A stretch of 64,000 bases of DNA from Massilia eurypsychrophila (GTDB taxonomy: Bacteria > Pseudomonadota > Gammaproteobacteria > Burkholderiales > Burkholderiaceae_D): positions 1 through 64,000 of the forward strand of contig NZ_PDOC01000004.1 of the NCBI RefSeq assembly GCF_002760655.1. Direction: 5' to 3'. Numbering within the stretch: position 1 is the first letter of the stretch; every line of letters starts with the position of its first letter. Shown here piece after piece: positions 1 to 8,032 of this stretch. The notes under the pieces were generated by a model that was given only the letters and a program-made list of their open reading frames with translations, was not told where the DNA came from and searched no databases. Position numbers and translations under genes: made by a program.

Positions 1-1
1 G

Positions 2-217
2 TTCGTGCATCATCTGGAGGAATGGCGTACGGCATTCTGCCTTGACACGAAACCTGTCAACGCCGCCGTCGAGACACGCGAGGTACGCAGTCTGCAGCAA
101 GAAAACGATAAGCTCAAAAAGGATCTGGATCGTAAAGATAAAGCCCTGGCGGAGGCCGCAGCGCTGCTTTTACTGCAAAAAAAGTTCAATGCGCTGTGGG
201 AGGACGAGGTCAAATGA
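2..217 (+). CDS. IS3-family transposase OrfA, C-terminal part
   Basis: This is the C-terminal part of the small DNA-binding subunit encoded by IS3 elements; the helix-turn-helix N-terminus lies before the window and the frame is open to base 2. The visible part is a charged coiled-coil segment (SLQQENDKLKKDLDRKDKAL) followed by the conserved end of this OrfA type (ALAEAAALLLLQKKFNALWE). The stop codon TGA overlaps the ATG of orfB (ATGA, 214-217). OrfA normally recognises the terminal repeats, and a frameshift joins it to OrfB to make the active transposase. Confidence 0.85.
   Translation, partial: FVHHLEEWRTAFCLDTKPVNAAVETREVRSLQQENDKLKKDLDRKDKALAEAAALLLLQKKFNALWEDEVK
178..184 (+). promoter_or_regulatory. 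Programmed -1 frameshift heptamer of the IS3 element
   Basis: The heptamer A AAA AAG lies in the orfA zero frame (AAA at 179-181, AAG at 182-184). It is the canonical IS3 slippery sequence. A -1 slip here enters the frame of orfB, which is open from at least this point, and would give an OrfAB fusion transposase. Confidence 0.75.
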
Positions 218-1293
218 CCTCACCTGCAGCGCGTATCGACATCGTCACGATGATAGACCAGGCAGTTTGCTCCGGGGCGCGCCAGTCCATGGCGTGCAAT
301 ATCGTAGGTCTGAGCCTGCGCACAGTGCAACGATGGAAGCTGGCAAGCAGTGCAGAGGATGGGCGCACCACGCGCGTTCAACAGCCGTCGAATGCGCTTA
401 CGGCCCCGGAGCGCGAACAAATTCTGGCGATTGCAAAATCCGCCGAATTTGGCCAACTACCGCCGAGTCAGATTGTTCCGCGTCTGGCCGACCAAGGCAT
501 CTACATCGCGTCCGAATCGACGTTCTACCGGGTCATGAGGGAAGAAAATCTGGTCAAGCACCGGCAGGCGGCGCGTCCGGCTCAGGAGCGCAGCAAGCCG
601 CGCGCCATTTGCGCCACAGCGCCGAACCAGCTCTACAGCTGGGACATCACCTATCTGCCAAGCGGGGTAAAAGGAATCTATTTTTACCTGTACATGTTCA
701 TCGATATCTACAGCCGAAAGGTCGTCGGGTGGCAGGTCTATCGAGATGAAAATAGTGACCAGGCGGCAGCGGTTATGCAGGACATTTGCGCGCGTGAAAA
801 AATCCAGAAGCACCAAGTGATTCTGCACTCCGACAATGGCAGCCCGATGAAGGGGGCGACCATGCTGGCCACCTTGCAAACGCTCGGCGTCATGCCCTCG
901 TTTAGCCGACCGGCCGTCAGTAACGACAACCCGTATTCCGAATCGATGTTCAGGACCTTGAAGTATCGTCCCGACTATCCAAAAAAAGCATTTGCGGACG
1001 TCGCGCAAGCGCGGAATTGGGTGACCAGATTCGTATGCTGGTACAACAACGAACATCGTCACAGCGCGATCAAATTCGTGACGCCTGCCCAACGCCACGC
1101 TGGCCGAGATATTGATCTGCTGACGGCTCGCACAGCCGTGTATGAGGCTGCCCGTGCTGCAAACCCGCTGCGGTGGTCAGGATCGATACGCAACTGGTCG
1201 CCGGTCAAAGAAGTACACCTCAATCCTGACGTGTCGATCAACGAAGCAACAATGCCGGCGTCGAATATGCCAGCGTTTAAAAAGGCGGCTTAG
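214..1293 (+). CDS. IS3-family transposase OrfB (DDE integrase core)
   Basis: Catalytic subunit of the IS3 transposase. It has an N-terminal HTH_21-like region and then an integrase core with the three acidic residues: Asp in WDITYLPS, Asp in LHSDNGSPM, and Glu in NPYSESMFRTLKY. The C-terminal WYNNEHRHSAIKFVTPAQRH is typical of the family. The separate ATG start at 214 overlaps the orfA stop; a GTG at 196 is also in frame. About 359 residues, which is full length. The expected product is the OrfAB fusion made by -1 frameshifting at 178-184. Confidence 0.92.
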   Translation: MTSPAARIDIVTMIDQAVCSGARQSMACNIVGLSLRTVQRWKLASSAEDGRTTRVQQPSNALTAPEREQILAIAKSAEFGQLPPSQIVPRLADQGIYIASESTFYRVMREENLVKHRQAARPAQERSKPRAICATAPNQLYSWDITYLPSGVKGIYFYLYMFIDIYSRKVVGWQVYRDENSDQAAAVMQDICAREKIQKHQVILHSDNGSPMKGATMLATLQTLGVMPSFSRPAVSNDNPYSESMFRTLKYRPDYPKKAFADVAQARNWVTRFVCWYNNEHRHSAIKFVTPAQRHAGRDIDLLTARTAVYEAARAANPLRWSGSIRNWSPVKEVHLNPDVSINEATMPASNMPAFKKAA

Positions 1294-1394
1294 CGGCTGC
1301 TGACACGACAACTAGCTTGACAACCATCGCAATTGGACACGAACTCGAGCATTGCCGCAGTGGCGTAGTGTTGAGGGAATATTGCAGCTTGTAA

Positions 1395-1534
1395 AGCGCG
1401 CTTCGCGCTGGCGCCTCCGGCGCGCCACCGCTCACGCGGTGGCAAATGGGCGATTCGGAGCGGCACGCGCGAGTACGCGCGAGGCCTTCGAAATTGCCGC
1501 CTTGGCGACCCCGTAGGCCGCGCAGGCGGCCTAC
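1395..1534. repeat. Cluster of five short hairpins between the IS3 copy and tRNA-Ser
   Basis: Five short inverted repeats follow each other: 1395-1409 (6-bp arms), 1410-1426 (5 bp), 1425-1442 (7 bp, loop TCAC), 1466-1481 (6 bp) and 1513-1534 (9-bp arms, loop GCAG). All arms are perfect. No convincing gene overlaps them. The origin is unknown; they resemble REP-like palindromes or the structured end of a lost element. Confidence 0.55.
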
Positions 1535-1552
1535 TTCTCTCCACCAAGAAAT

Positions 1553-1580
1553 AAAAAAAGCCACCCGCAAGGGGTGGCTT
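1553..1580 (-). terminator. Intrinsic terminator of tRNA-Ser
   Basis: Read on the minus strand, the GCCACCC/GGGTGGC stem (1560-1566 with 1572-1578) is followed by seven T (1559-1553). It starts 13 bases after the tRNA 3' end. The flanks are also mirror images (CCAAGAAATAAAAA at 1544-1557 against 1582-1595), so the hairpin can work in both directions. Confidence 0.85.
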
Positions 1581-1592
1581 CTTTTTATTTCT

Positions 1593-1683
1593 TGGCGGAG
1601 AGAGGGGGATTCGAACCCCCGGTAGAATATTATCCTACACACGCTTTCCAGGCGTGCGCCTTCAGCCGCTCAGCCATCTCTCC
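1593..1683 (-). tRNA. tRNA-Ser (anticodon GGA)
   Basis: Cloverleaf on the minus strand with acceptor arms GGAGAGA and TCTCTCC, discriminator G and an encoded CCA. The anticodon loop is CTGGAAA (GGA, reading UCC and UCU serine codons). There is a long variable arm as expected for a class II tRNA, and a GGTTCGAATCC T-arm. Length 91 nt with CCA. A good promoter lies upstream (1722-1750) and an intrinsic terminator downstream. Confidence 0.97.
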
Positions 1684-1721
1684 GGCTAAACTACAACTTC
1701 CTCGCTTTCACGAAGCCGCAG

Positions 1722-1750
1722 ATTATAACAAACATTCAGCTGAGTACCAA
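1722..1750 (-). promoter_or_regulatory. Sigma-70 promoter of tRNA-Ser
   Basis: On the minus strand, -35 TTGGTA (1750-1745) and a perfect -10 TATAAT (1727-1722) are separated by 17 bp, and the tRNA starts about 38 bases further on. The promoter lies just 28 bases past the acs stop codon, so the tRNA has its own promoter. Confidence 0.75.
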
Positions 1751-1778
1751 GACATTCGCCCCGCCACTACTTCCCGCA

Positions 1779-3779
1779 TCAGGACGCTTCCTTGAGCTGC
1801 TCCAGAATCGCCGGATTCTCTAACGTCGAGATGTCCTGCGTGATCGTCTCGCCTTTGGCCAGCACGCGCAATAACCGCCGCATGATCTTGCCCGATCGCG
1901 TCTTCGGCAAATTGTCGCCAAAACGGATTTCCTTCGGCTTGGCGATCGGCCCAATCTCCTTCGCGACCCAGTTGCGTAGCTCCTGGGCAATGCGCTTGGC
2001 TTCTTCGCCAGTCGGCCGCGCTTGCTTGAGCACGACGAACGCGCAGATCGATTCGCCCGTCGTGTCGTCCGGCTTGCCCACTACCGCCGCTTCGGCCACG
2101 ATCGGATTGGCCACCAGCGCCGATTCGATTTCCATCGTGCCCATCCGGTGGCCCGACACGTTCAGCACGTCGTCGATGCGCCCCGTAATCGTGAAGTAGC
2201 TGGTGTCGCTGTTGCGAATCGCGCCGTCACCAGCCAGATAATATTTGCCGCCCAGCTCGTCCGGGAAGTAGCTCGTCTTGAACCGCTCCGGATTGTTCCA
2301 GATCGTGCGGATCATCGACGGCCATGGCCGCTTCACCACCAGGATGCCGCCTTGTCCGTTCGCCACGTCGGCGCCCGCCTCGTCGACAATCGCCGTCATG
2401 ATGCCCGGCAGCGGCAGCGTGCACGAGCCCGGCACCATCGGCGTCGCCCCAGGCATCGGCGAAATCATGTGGCCACCCGTCTCAGTCTGCCAGAACGTGT
2501 CGACAATCGGGCAGCGCTCGCCGCCAACGTTCTTGTAGTACCACATCCACGCTTCCGGATTGATCGGCTCGCCGACCGATCCGAGCAGCCGCAGGCTCGA
2601 CAAGTCGTAGTTTTTCGGATGTACTTTCGGGTCGACATCGGCCGCCTTGATCAGCGAGCGGATCGCCGTCGGCGCCGTGTAGAAAATGCTGACCTTGTGC
2701 TTGGCGATCGTCTCCCAGAACCGGCCCGCGTTCGGGTAGGTCGGAACGCCCTCGAACACGACTTCGGTCGCGCCCACCGCCAGCGGACCGTAGGCGATGT
2801 AGCTGTGCCCGGTCACCCAGCCGATGTCGGCGGTGCACCAGAAGACGTCGGCCGGCTTGATGTCGAACGTCCACTTCATCGTCAGCGCGGCCCACAGCAA
2901 AAAGCCGCCGGTCGAATGCTGCACCCCTTTCGGCGTGCCGGTCGAGCCGGATGTGTAGAGAATGAACAGCGGATGCTCGGCGCTGACCCACTCCGGCTCG
3001 CAATCGGCAGCCTGCGCGTCGACCAGGTCGCCAAGCCAGATGTCGCGCCCTTCGGTCCACGCGATGTTGCCGCCGGTGCGCTTGTAGACGATGACGTCGC
3101 GGATCGTGTCGCAGCCGCCCAGCGCCAGCGCCTCGTCGACGATCGCTTTCAGCGGCAGGTGCTTGCCGCCGCGCAGCTGCTCGTCGGCGGTGATCACCGC
3201 CACCGCGCCGGCGTCGATGATGCGCTCCTGCAGCGACTTGGCGGAAAAGCCGCCGAACACCACCGAGTGGGTCGCACCGATGCGCGCGCACGCCTGCATC
3301 GCCGCCACGCCTTCGATCGACATCGACATGTAGATGATGACGCGGTCGCCCTTCTTGATGCCGCGCGACTTCAGACCGTTGGCAAACTTGCAGACGCGCT
3401 CGTGCAATTCCTGGTAAGTCGCGCGCGTGACGGTGCCGTCGTCGGCCTCGAACACGAGCGCCGTCTTGCCGCCGTTGCCAGCCTTGATGTGGCGGTCCAG
3501 GCAGTTGTAGGAGGCGTTCAGCTCGCCGTCCTCGAACCACTTATAGAACGGCGCCTGCGATTCGTCGAGCACCTGCGCAAACGGCTTGTGCCAGTCCAGT
3601 TCCTCACGCGCCAGGCGCGCCCAGAAACCTTCATAATCGGCCTCCGCTTCGGCGCACAGCTTTTCGTACGCTGGCATGCCGGAGATGGCGGCGTTTGCGA
3701 CGAAATCCGGCGGCGGCTGGAAAATACGACTTTCCTGCGCGCCCTGGTTTTCTTGCTGGTTGATGTCTGTTCCGGCCAT
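1779..3779 (-). CDS. acs: Acetyl-CoA synthetase (acetate-CoA ligase, AMP-forming)
   Basis: Activates acetate to acetyl-CoA through acetyl-AMP in the cytoplasm, which lets the cell grow on or scavenge acetate. The 666-residue length is close to that of other Acs proteins. Visible motifs are the P-loop [11 protein letters not shown] (about 275-285), [10 protein letters not shown] in the adenylation core, and the C-terminal SGKIMRR. The lysine of that last motif (about K631) is the adenylation lysine, which is controlled by acetylation in known Acs enzymes. The start ATG at 3779 gives the usual N-terminus. Monocistronic; diverges from yqhA across about 200 bp that must hold both promoters. Confidence 0.97.
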   Translation of the reverse strand: MAGTDINQQENQGAQESRIFQPPPDFVANAAISGMPAYEKLCAEAEADYEGFWARLAREELDWHKPFAQVLDESQAPFYKWFEDGELNASYNCLDRHIKAGNGGKTALVFEADDGTVTRATYQELHERVCKFANGLKSRGIKKGDRVIIYMSMSIEGVAAMQACARIGATHSVVFGGFSAKSLQERIIDAGAVAVITADEQLRGGKHLPLKAIVDEALALGGCDTIRDVIVYKRTGGNIAWTEGRDIWLGDLVDAQAADCEPEWVSAEHPLFILYTSGSTGTPKGVQHSTGGFLLWAALTMKWTFDIKPADVFWCTADIGWVTGHSYIAYGPLAVGATEVVFEGVPTYPNAGRFWETIAKHKVSIFYTAPTAIRSLIKAADVDPKVHPKNYDLSSLRLLGSVGEPINPEAWMWYYKNVGGERCPIVDTFWQTETGGHMISPMPGATPMVPGSCTLPLPGIMTAIVDEAGADVANGQGGILVVKRPWPSMIRTIWNNPERFKTSYFPDELGGKYYLAGDGAIRNSDTSYFTITGRIDDVLNVSGHRMGTMEIESALVANPIVAEAAVVGKPDDTTGESICAFVVLKQARPTGEEAKRIAQELRNWVAKEIGPIAKPKEIRFGDNLPKTRSGKIMRRLLRVLAKGETITQDISTLENPAILEQLKEAS

Positions 3780-3983
3780 GTTTGTCTCCCACGTAATTTT
3801 TTATCAACTGTAGGCGGACTCGCTTACTGAGCCCTTACAGTAGTAGGCAACGCTGGTGTGTCGTTGTCGATTCTACCAACCTTTTAACGACCCTTCGCGC
3901 TTATCGGCAGCCGCGCGCGGCGCGTGTAAAATGACGCGTAGAAAAATTTACCTTGAACCTGCTCGTCATCTGGAGTTTCACAC

Positions 3984-4595
3984 ATGTCCGTACCCGACTC
4001 GAATCGTCCACCTACCCAGCTGGCATTTCTGCCACGCCTTATTTTCGCCAGCCGCTGGCTGCAGCTGCCGCTGTACCTGGGCCTGATCCTGGCCCAGTGC
4101 GTCTACGTATTCCACTTCTGGGTCGAGTTGAAAGACCTGATCGGCGCCGTGATGGGCAACCAGACGGCACTGCAACATATCCTTGACGTCGTCGCCATCA
4201 GCGGCCAGGTGCGCCCCACCAAACTGACCGAAGCGACCATCATGCTCGTCGTGCTGGGACTGATCGACGTCGTCATGATCTCGAATCTGCTGATCATGGT
4301 CATCATCGGCGGCTACGAAACCTTCGTCTCGCGTCTCGGACTCGACCTCCACCCCGACCAGCCCGAATGGCTCTCACACGTCAACGCCTCGGTGCTCAAG
4401 ACCAAACTGGCAATGGCGATCATCGGCATCTCCTCGATCCATCTGCTAAAGACGTTCATTAACGCCGCGGCGTACACGCCGGAAGTGATCATCGCGCAAA
4501 CCGTCATCCATATGGTGTTCCTGTTTTCGGCCCTCGCCATCGCCTATACCGACCGCATCATGATCGGTACCCAGAACCAATCGAAGCCACACTAA
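3984..4595 (+). CDS. yqhA: YqhA/UPF0114 family inner-membrane protein
   Basis: Small membrane protein of about 203 residues with three to four hydrophobic helices (roughly 25-50, 85-115, 135-160 and 170-190) and the family pattern WVELKDLI and LGLIDVVMISNLLIMVIIGGYE. UPF0114/YqhA proteins are widespread and have no settled function. The ATG at 3984 follows a clear CTGGAG site at about 8 bases. The fumarase gene begins 19 bases after the stop, so the two are likely co-transcribed. No signal peptide is apparent beyond the first membrane helix. Confidence 0.88.
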   Translation: MSVPDSNRPPTQLAFLPRLIFASRWLQLPLYLGLILAQCVYVFHFWVELKDLIGAVMGNQTALQHILDVVAISGQVRPTKLTEATIMLVVLGLIDVVMISNLLIMVIIGGYETFVSRLGLDLHPDQPEWLSHVNASVLKTKLAMAIIGISSIHLLKTFINAAAYTPEVIIAQTVIHMVFLFSALAIAYTDRIMIGTQNQSKPH

Positions 4596-4614
4596 CTCTC
4601 ATCGAGAATACTTC

Positions 4615-6156
4615 ATGACTGTCATCAAGCAGGAAGACCTGATCGAATCGGTCGCCGCCGCCCTCCAGTACATCAGCTACTATCACCCGGCCGACTACAT
4701 CGCGCACCTGGCGCGCGCCTACGAGGCCGAGCAAAGCCCGGCCGCCAAGGACGCCATCGCGCAGATCCTGACCAACTCGCGCATGTGCGCCGAAGGCAAG
4801 CGCCCGATCTGCCAGGACACCGGCATCGTCAACGTGTTCCTGAAAATCGGCATGGGCGTGCGCTTCGAAGGTTTCTCCGGCACCGTCACCGACGCCATCA
4901 ACGAAGGCGTGCGCCGCGCCTACAACTTCGACGACAACAAGCTGCGCGCCTCGATCGTCGCCGACCCGCAGTTCGATCGCAAGAACACCAAGGACAACAC
5001 GCCGGCCGTGGTCCACATGGAACTGGTCGAGGGCGACACCGTCGACGTCAAGGTCGCGGCCAAGGGCGGCGGCTCGGAAAACAAATCGAAATTCGTCATG
5101 CTCAACCCATCCGATTCGCTGGTCGACTGGGTCATGAAGACGGTGCCGACGATGGGCGCCGGCTGGTGTCCACCCGGCATGCTCGGCATCGGCATCGGCG
5201 GCACCGCCGAAAAGGCCATGCTGATGGCCAAGGAGGTGCTGATGGACGACATCGACATGTTCGAACTGAAGCAGCGCGGCCCGCGCAACAAGACCGAAGA
5301 GCTGCGCATCGAACTGTGCGACAAGGTCAACGCGCTCGGCATCGGCGCCCAAGGCCTCGGCGGCCTGACCACCGTGCTCGACGTCAAGATCATGATGTAC
5401 CCGACCCACGCCGCCTCCAAGCCGGTCGCCATGATCCCGAACTGCGCCGCCACGCGCCACGCCCACTTCGTGCTGGACGGCTCCGGCGCCGCCTACATCG
5501 AGCCGCCTTCGCTGTCGAGCTGGCCGGAAGTGCACTGGACGCCGGACACCGAGAAATCGCGCCGCGTCGACCTCAATACCCTCACCAAGGAAGAAGTCGC
5601 CTCGTGGAAGCCGGGCCAGACCTTGCTGCTCAACGGCAAAATGCTGACCGGCCGCGACGCCGCTCACAAGCGCATCCAGGACATGCTGGCCAAGGGCGAG
5701 CCGCTGCCGGTCGACTTTACCAACCGCGTCATCTACTACGTCGGCCCGGTCGATCCGGTGCGCGATGAAGCGGTCGGCCCGGCCGGCCCGACCACCGCGA
5801 CGCGGATGGACAAGTTCACCGACATGATGCTGGAGAAAACCGGCCTGATCGCGATGATCGGCAAGGCCGAGCGCGGCCCGGTGGCGATCGAATCGATCCA
5901 GCGCCACAAGTCGGCCTACCTGATGGCCGTCGGCGGCGCCGCCTACCTGGTGTCGAAAGCGATCAAGAGCGCCAAGGTGCTCGGCTTTCACGACATGGGC
6001 ATGGAAGCGATCTACGAGTTCGATGTCACCGACATGCCGGTCACTGTCGCGGTCGATTCGAACGGCACCTCGGTCCATACCACCGGACCGAAGGAATGGG
6101 CGGCGAAGATCGAATCGCTCTCCAGTGTCGGCCAGATTCCGGTCGTCGTCGCGTAA
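4615..6156 (+). CDS. fumA: Class I (iron-sulfur) fumarate hydratase
   Basis: Interconverts fumarate and L-malate in the TCA cycle. It is the oxygen-sensitive [4Fe-4S] dimeric type, not the class II FumC type. Length is 513 residues, with the alpha and beta parts fused. Three cysteines match the cluster ligands of the family: C66 (ICQDTG), C185 (GAGWCPPGML) and C277 (IPNCAATRH). Their spacing (119 and 92) is almost that of E. coli FumA (105, 224, 318). The C-terminal half carries VGPVDPVRDEAVGPAGPTTATRMD. murI starts within 4 bases of the stop, which implies co-transcription. Confidence 0.95.
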   Translation: MTVIKQEDLIESVAAALQYISYYHPADYIAHLARAYEAEQSPAAKDAIAQILTNSRMCAEGKRPICQDTGIVNVFLKIGMGVRFEGFSGTVTDAINEGVRRAYNFDDNKLRASIVADPQFDRKNTKDNTPAVVHMELVEGDTVDVKVAAKGGGSENKSKFVMLNPSDSLVDWVMKTVPTMGAGWCPPGMLGIGIGGTAEKAMLMAKEVLMDDIDMFELKQRGPRNKTEELRIELCDKVNALGIGAQGLGGLTTVLDVKIMMYPTHAASKPVAMIPNCAATRHAHFVLDGSGAAYIEPPSLSSWPEVHWTPDTEKSRRVDLNTLTKEEVASWKPGQTLLLNGKMLTGRDAAHKRIQDMLAKGEPLPVDFTNRVIYYVGPVDPVRDEAVGPAGPTTATRMDKFTDMMLEKTGLIAMIGKAERGPVAIESIQRHKSAYLMAVGGAAYLVSKAIKSAKVLGFHDMGMEAIYEFDVTDMPVTVAVDSNGTSVHTTGPKEWAAKIESLSSVGQIPVVVA

Positions 6157-6159
6157 TTG

Positions 6160-7008
6160 ATGGTCGCCGCTGCCAACGCCCCGATCGGGGTGTTCGACTC
6201 GGGCGTGGGCGGCCTGTCGGTGCTGCGCCACATCCGCGCGCAGCTGCCGCACGAGCATCTGCTGTATTTTGCCGATTCCGCGTTTGCGCCCTACGGCGAC
6301 AAGCCCGAACAGGTCGTCGCCGAGCGCTCCCTGGCGATCGCCGGCTTTCTCGTCGCGCAAGGCGCCAAGGCGCTGGTCGTGGCCTGCAACACCGCCACCG
6401 TCGCCGCCATCAAGCTGCTGCGCGCACATTATCCTGACATGCCGATCGTCGGCGTCGAGCCTGGCCTCAAGCCTGGCGCGGCGGCCAGCCGCAACGGCAA
6501 GGTCGGCGTGATGGCAACCGATGGCACGCTTGCCGGCGAAAAGTTCCTGTTGCTGCGCGAGCAGATCAGCCAGGCGAGCAGCGCGCAGTTCGTGCTGCAG
6601 GGTTGCACCGGCCTGGCCGACCAGATTGAACTGGGCGAGCTCGATTCCGACGCCACCGCCGTCATGCTGAAACGCTACATCCTGCCGCTGCTCGACCAGG
6701 GCGTCGATACGCTGGTGCTCGGCTGCACCCACTATCCGCTGGTGCAGGCGACGATCGAGACCATCATCGCGGCCGCGACGCCGCGCGCCATCGTGCTGGT
6801 CGACACCGGCGAAGCGGTGGCCCGTCAGCTCGGCCGGCTGCTGGCGGCCGGCGGCAAGGAGCACGCCGAAGGGAGTTCTGCGGCCTCGCTCGACGGTTAC
6901 ACCAGCGCCAGCGCCACCGCGCTGACGCTGGCGTTTTCCAGCCTGCTCGGGCTGCAGGTGGCGGTGCAGGAGGTCGAACTCGGAACAAAGTCAGCCGATT
7001 CGGCGTGA
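6160..7008 (+). CDS. murI: Glutamate racemase
   Basis: Converts L-glutamate to D-glutamate for peptidoglycan. The 282 residues include the N-terminal GVFDSGVGGLSVL and the two catalytic cysteines, C76 in VVACNTATVAA and C189 in LGCTHYPL, which act as the acid/base pair for the two stereoisomers. A TTG codon sits just before the ATG at 6160; the ATG is preferred. The last 25 residues, after the expected end of the domain, are a short extension. It is coupled to fumarase by a 3-base gap. The tRNA-His promoter begins right after the stop. Confidence 0.95.
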   Translation: MVAAANAPIGVFDSGVGGLSVLRHIRAQLPHEHLLYFADSAFAPYGDKPEQVVAERSLAIAGFLVAQGAKALVVACNTATVAAIKLLRAHYPDMPIVGVEPGLKPGAAASRNGKVGVMATDGTLAGEKFLLLREQISQASSAQFVLQGCTGLADQIELGELDSDATAVMLKRYILPLLDQGVDTLVLGCTHYPLVQATIETIIAAATPRAIVLVDTGEAVARQLGRLLAAGGKEHAEGSSAASLDGYTSASATALTLAFSSLLGLQVAVQEVELGTKSADSA

Positions 7009-7021
7009 TCAGCAATTAGAT

Positions 7022-7050
7022 TTGCCTGTTTCCTCGGATCTTTGTATAAT
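7022..7050 (+). promoter_or_regulatory. Sigma-70 promoter of tRNA-His
   Basis: -35 TTGCCT (7022-7027), a 17-bp spacer and a perfect -10 TATAAT (7045-7050). The tRNA begins 41 bases after the -10 box. Confidence 0.75.
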
Positions 7051-7091
7051 ATCGCTCTGTTCCGGAAGCATCGGAACTTTGTCAGACAGTG

Positions 7092-7167
7092 GTGGCTGTA
7101 GCTCAGTTGGTAGAGTCCAGGATTGTGATTCCTGTTGTCGTGGGTTCGAGCCCCATCAGCCACCCCA
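7092..7167 (+). tRNA. tRNA-His (anticodon GTG)
   Basis: Acceptor arms GTGGCTG and CAGCCAC with discriminator C and an encoded CCA. A G at position -1 (7091) is the tRNA-His identity base. The anticodon is GTG in GATTGTGATT, and the T-arm is GGGTTCGAGCCCC. 76 nt without the extra G. The 3' side is followed by a terminator and then by a region full of mobile-element debris, so this tRNA is a candidate integration site. Confidence 0.97.
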
Positions 7168-7187
7168 CAGAATAAGTAGGAATATCA

Positions 7188-7221
7188 AAGACTTACACGC
7201 TTCGGCTTGTGAGTCTTTTTT
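7188..7221 (+). terminator. Intrinsic terminator after tRNA-His
   Basis: AAGACT...AGTCTT hairpin (7188-7217) with a CTTCGG loop region, followed by a run of T. The core ACACGCTTCGGCTTGT (7195-7210) recurs at 9341-9356. Confidence 0.8.
7195..7210 (+). repeat. Left copy of a 16-bp direct repeat (partner at 9341-9356)
   Basis: ACACGCTTCGGCTTGT lies inside the tRNA-His terminator. The same 16 bases occur in the same orientation at 9341-9356, and both copies are followed a few bases later by CTTTTTTGTTT. The pair brackets the debris region. Confidence 0.5.
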
Positions 7222-7592
7222 GTTTCCAGCCTCGTACACACGTCCATGTAACCGCTGTGTAACCCGATTCGATAAATGCATTGCGGCCTTGTTGCCTGGT
7301 CGTCGCGGACACGGCGGCGGCGTTCTTGCAGTCATGTGCCCCATTGGCGTATCTGCAAGAGGGCGAATTTCGCAGATGCGCCCTTGAACCGCGTAACTTG
7401 CGCAACTGCTCGCCACGAAAGGTGCGCAACCATTTTCCGGCAATCTCCCTGTTGCGCGCGTATACACGCGCGCACGCGCATGGGTGTAAGAAAATTGCCG
7501 CAACTTTCGCCCCGTAACATTGCGAGTCACCTCAGAGCAATGCAACCAATCGCGCCAGTAGTAACACATCACGCAAAATCCACATCAGTGAA
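7222..7592. other. Gene-poor stretch downstream of tRNA-His
   Basis: No supported gene. A minus-strand open frame here has no recognisable domain and runs into the tRNA. The only local structure is a near-palindromic alternating run, GCGCGCGTATACACGCGCGC, at about 7456-7475. Confidence 0.5.
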
Positions 7593-7737
7593 AGCCCCTT
7601 CAACCCGCTTTGCTATGGTCCCGTTTTTTACCACTTGTTCCCGTTTTGGTTTTTTGGTCGGAAATGCCGCTTTCCCGTTTTGTCCCACCACACCTATAGG
7701 AGGTGGGACAGAGCGGGGGATTTTTGGAGGGAAACGT
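7593..7737 (+). repeat. TCCCGTTTT-rich module, copy 1
   Basis: About 140 bp holding three TCCCGTTTT boxes (near 7620, 7640 and 7673), then ACCTATAGGAGG and a strong GGAGGG at 7727-7732. A related copy with the same order of elements lies at 8703-8845. The order of boxes, the CCTATAGG element and the closing AGCGGG and GGAGGGA are shared, which shows common descent. Confidence 0.6.
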
Positions 7738-7739
7738 TC

Positions 7740-7880
7740 ATGGAACAAATGATTAATTGGTCCACTCCACTGAAGATGGGCGATGGAATAGGAACCACAG
7801 CGCCCGAAGTCTTCGTCCCGCGACAAGAACAGCAGCAGCTCCAAAATGGTCCCGGCCTCGGTGCTGGCACAGGCTGCTAA
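7740..7880 (+). CDS. Possible 46-residue small protein
   Basis: An ATG at 7740 follows GGAGGG with an 8-base spacing, which is a very good ribosome-binding site for such a short frame. The product has 46 residues, starts MEQMINWSTPLKM, contains a Gln-rich patch and ends GPGLGAGTGC. I recognise no family. It directly follows copy 1 of the TCCCGTTTT module, so the module could be its 5' leader. It may equally be chance in a decayed region. Confidence 0.25.
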   Translation: MEQMINWSTPLKMGDGIGTTAPEVFVPRQEQQQLQNGPGLGAGTGC

Positions 7881-8032
7881 GGAGCGTCGATTTCGGGTTA
7901 GACGCCCGGTTGCTGGTGTAAAATCCAGTTTCAGTGCAAAGGCCGGTCTTCCGGCCGTTTTCACATGGCGGACGCCTTCAATCCGATGGCGCGAACGGAT
8001 TCACTTACACTGGTAAAGCATGGCAAATCAAC

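Larger units (their letters stand above)
1..1330 (+). mobile_element. IS3-family insertion sequence, left end outside the window
   Basis: The interval holds the end of an orfA, an overlapping orfB with a complete DDE domain, and an A-rich frameshift site between them. This is the classical IS3 layout. The left end lies before base 1. The right end is probably in the stretch just after the orfB stop (about 1299-1330), where the sequence TGACACGACAACTAGCTTGA resembles IS3-type terminal repeats. I cannot fix the exact last base without the left repeat. The copy looks intact on this side and may be active. Confidence 0.8.

Noticed and set aside
1277-1642. Open frames over the hairpin cluster and tRNA-Ser
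   Set aside because: They run into the tRNA and hairpins and have no ribosome site.
2022-3830. Plus-strand open frame of about 600 codons opposite acs
   Set aside because: Shadow of acs. The composition is Arg/His/Val-rich and there is no ribosome site.
4558-6864. Long minus-strand open frame across fumarase and murI
   Set aside because: It is the antisense shadow of two well-supported genes in GC-rich DNA. Its protein is dominated by His, Arg, Ala, Gly and Asp and has no domain.
7156-7572. 138-codon minus-strand frame overlapping tRNA-His
   Set aside because: It includes the tRNA and its terminator and has no recognisable domain.
7569-7964. 131-codon minus-strand frame across copy 1 of the TCCCGTTTT module
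   Set aside because: The product is low in recognisable features, and the same module at 8703-8845 gives a different, stop-bounded frame. I treat the DNA repeat as the real feature.
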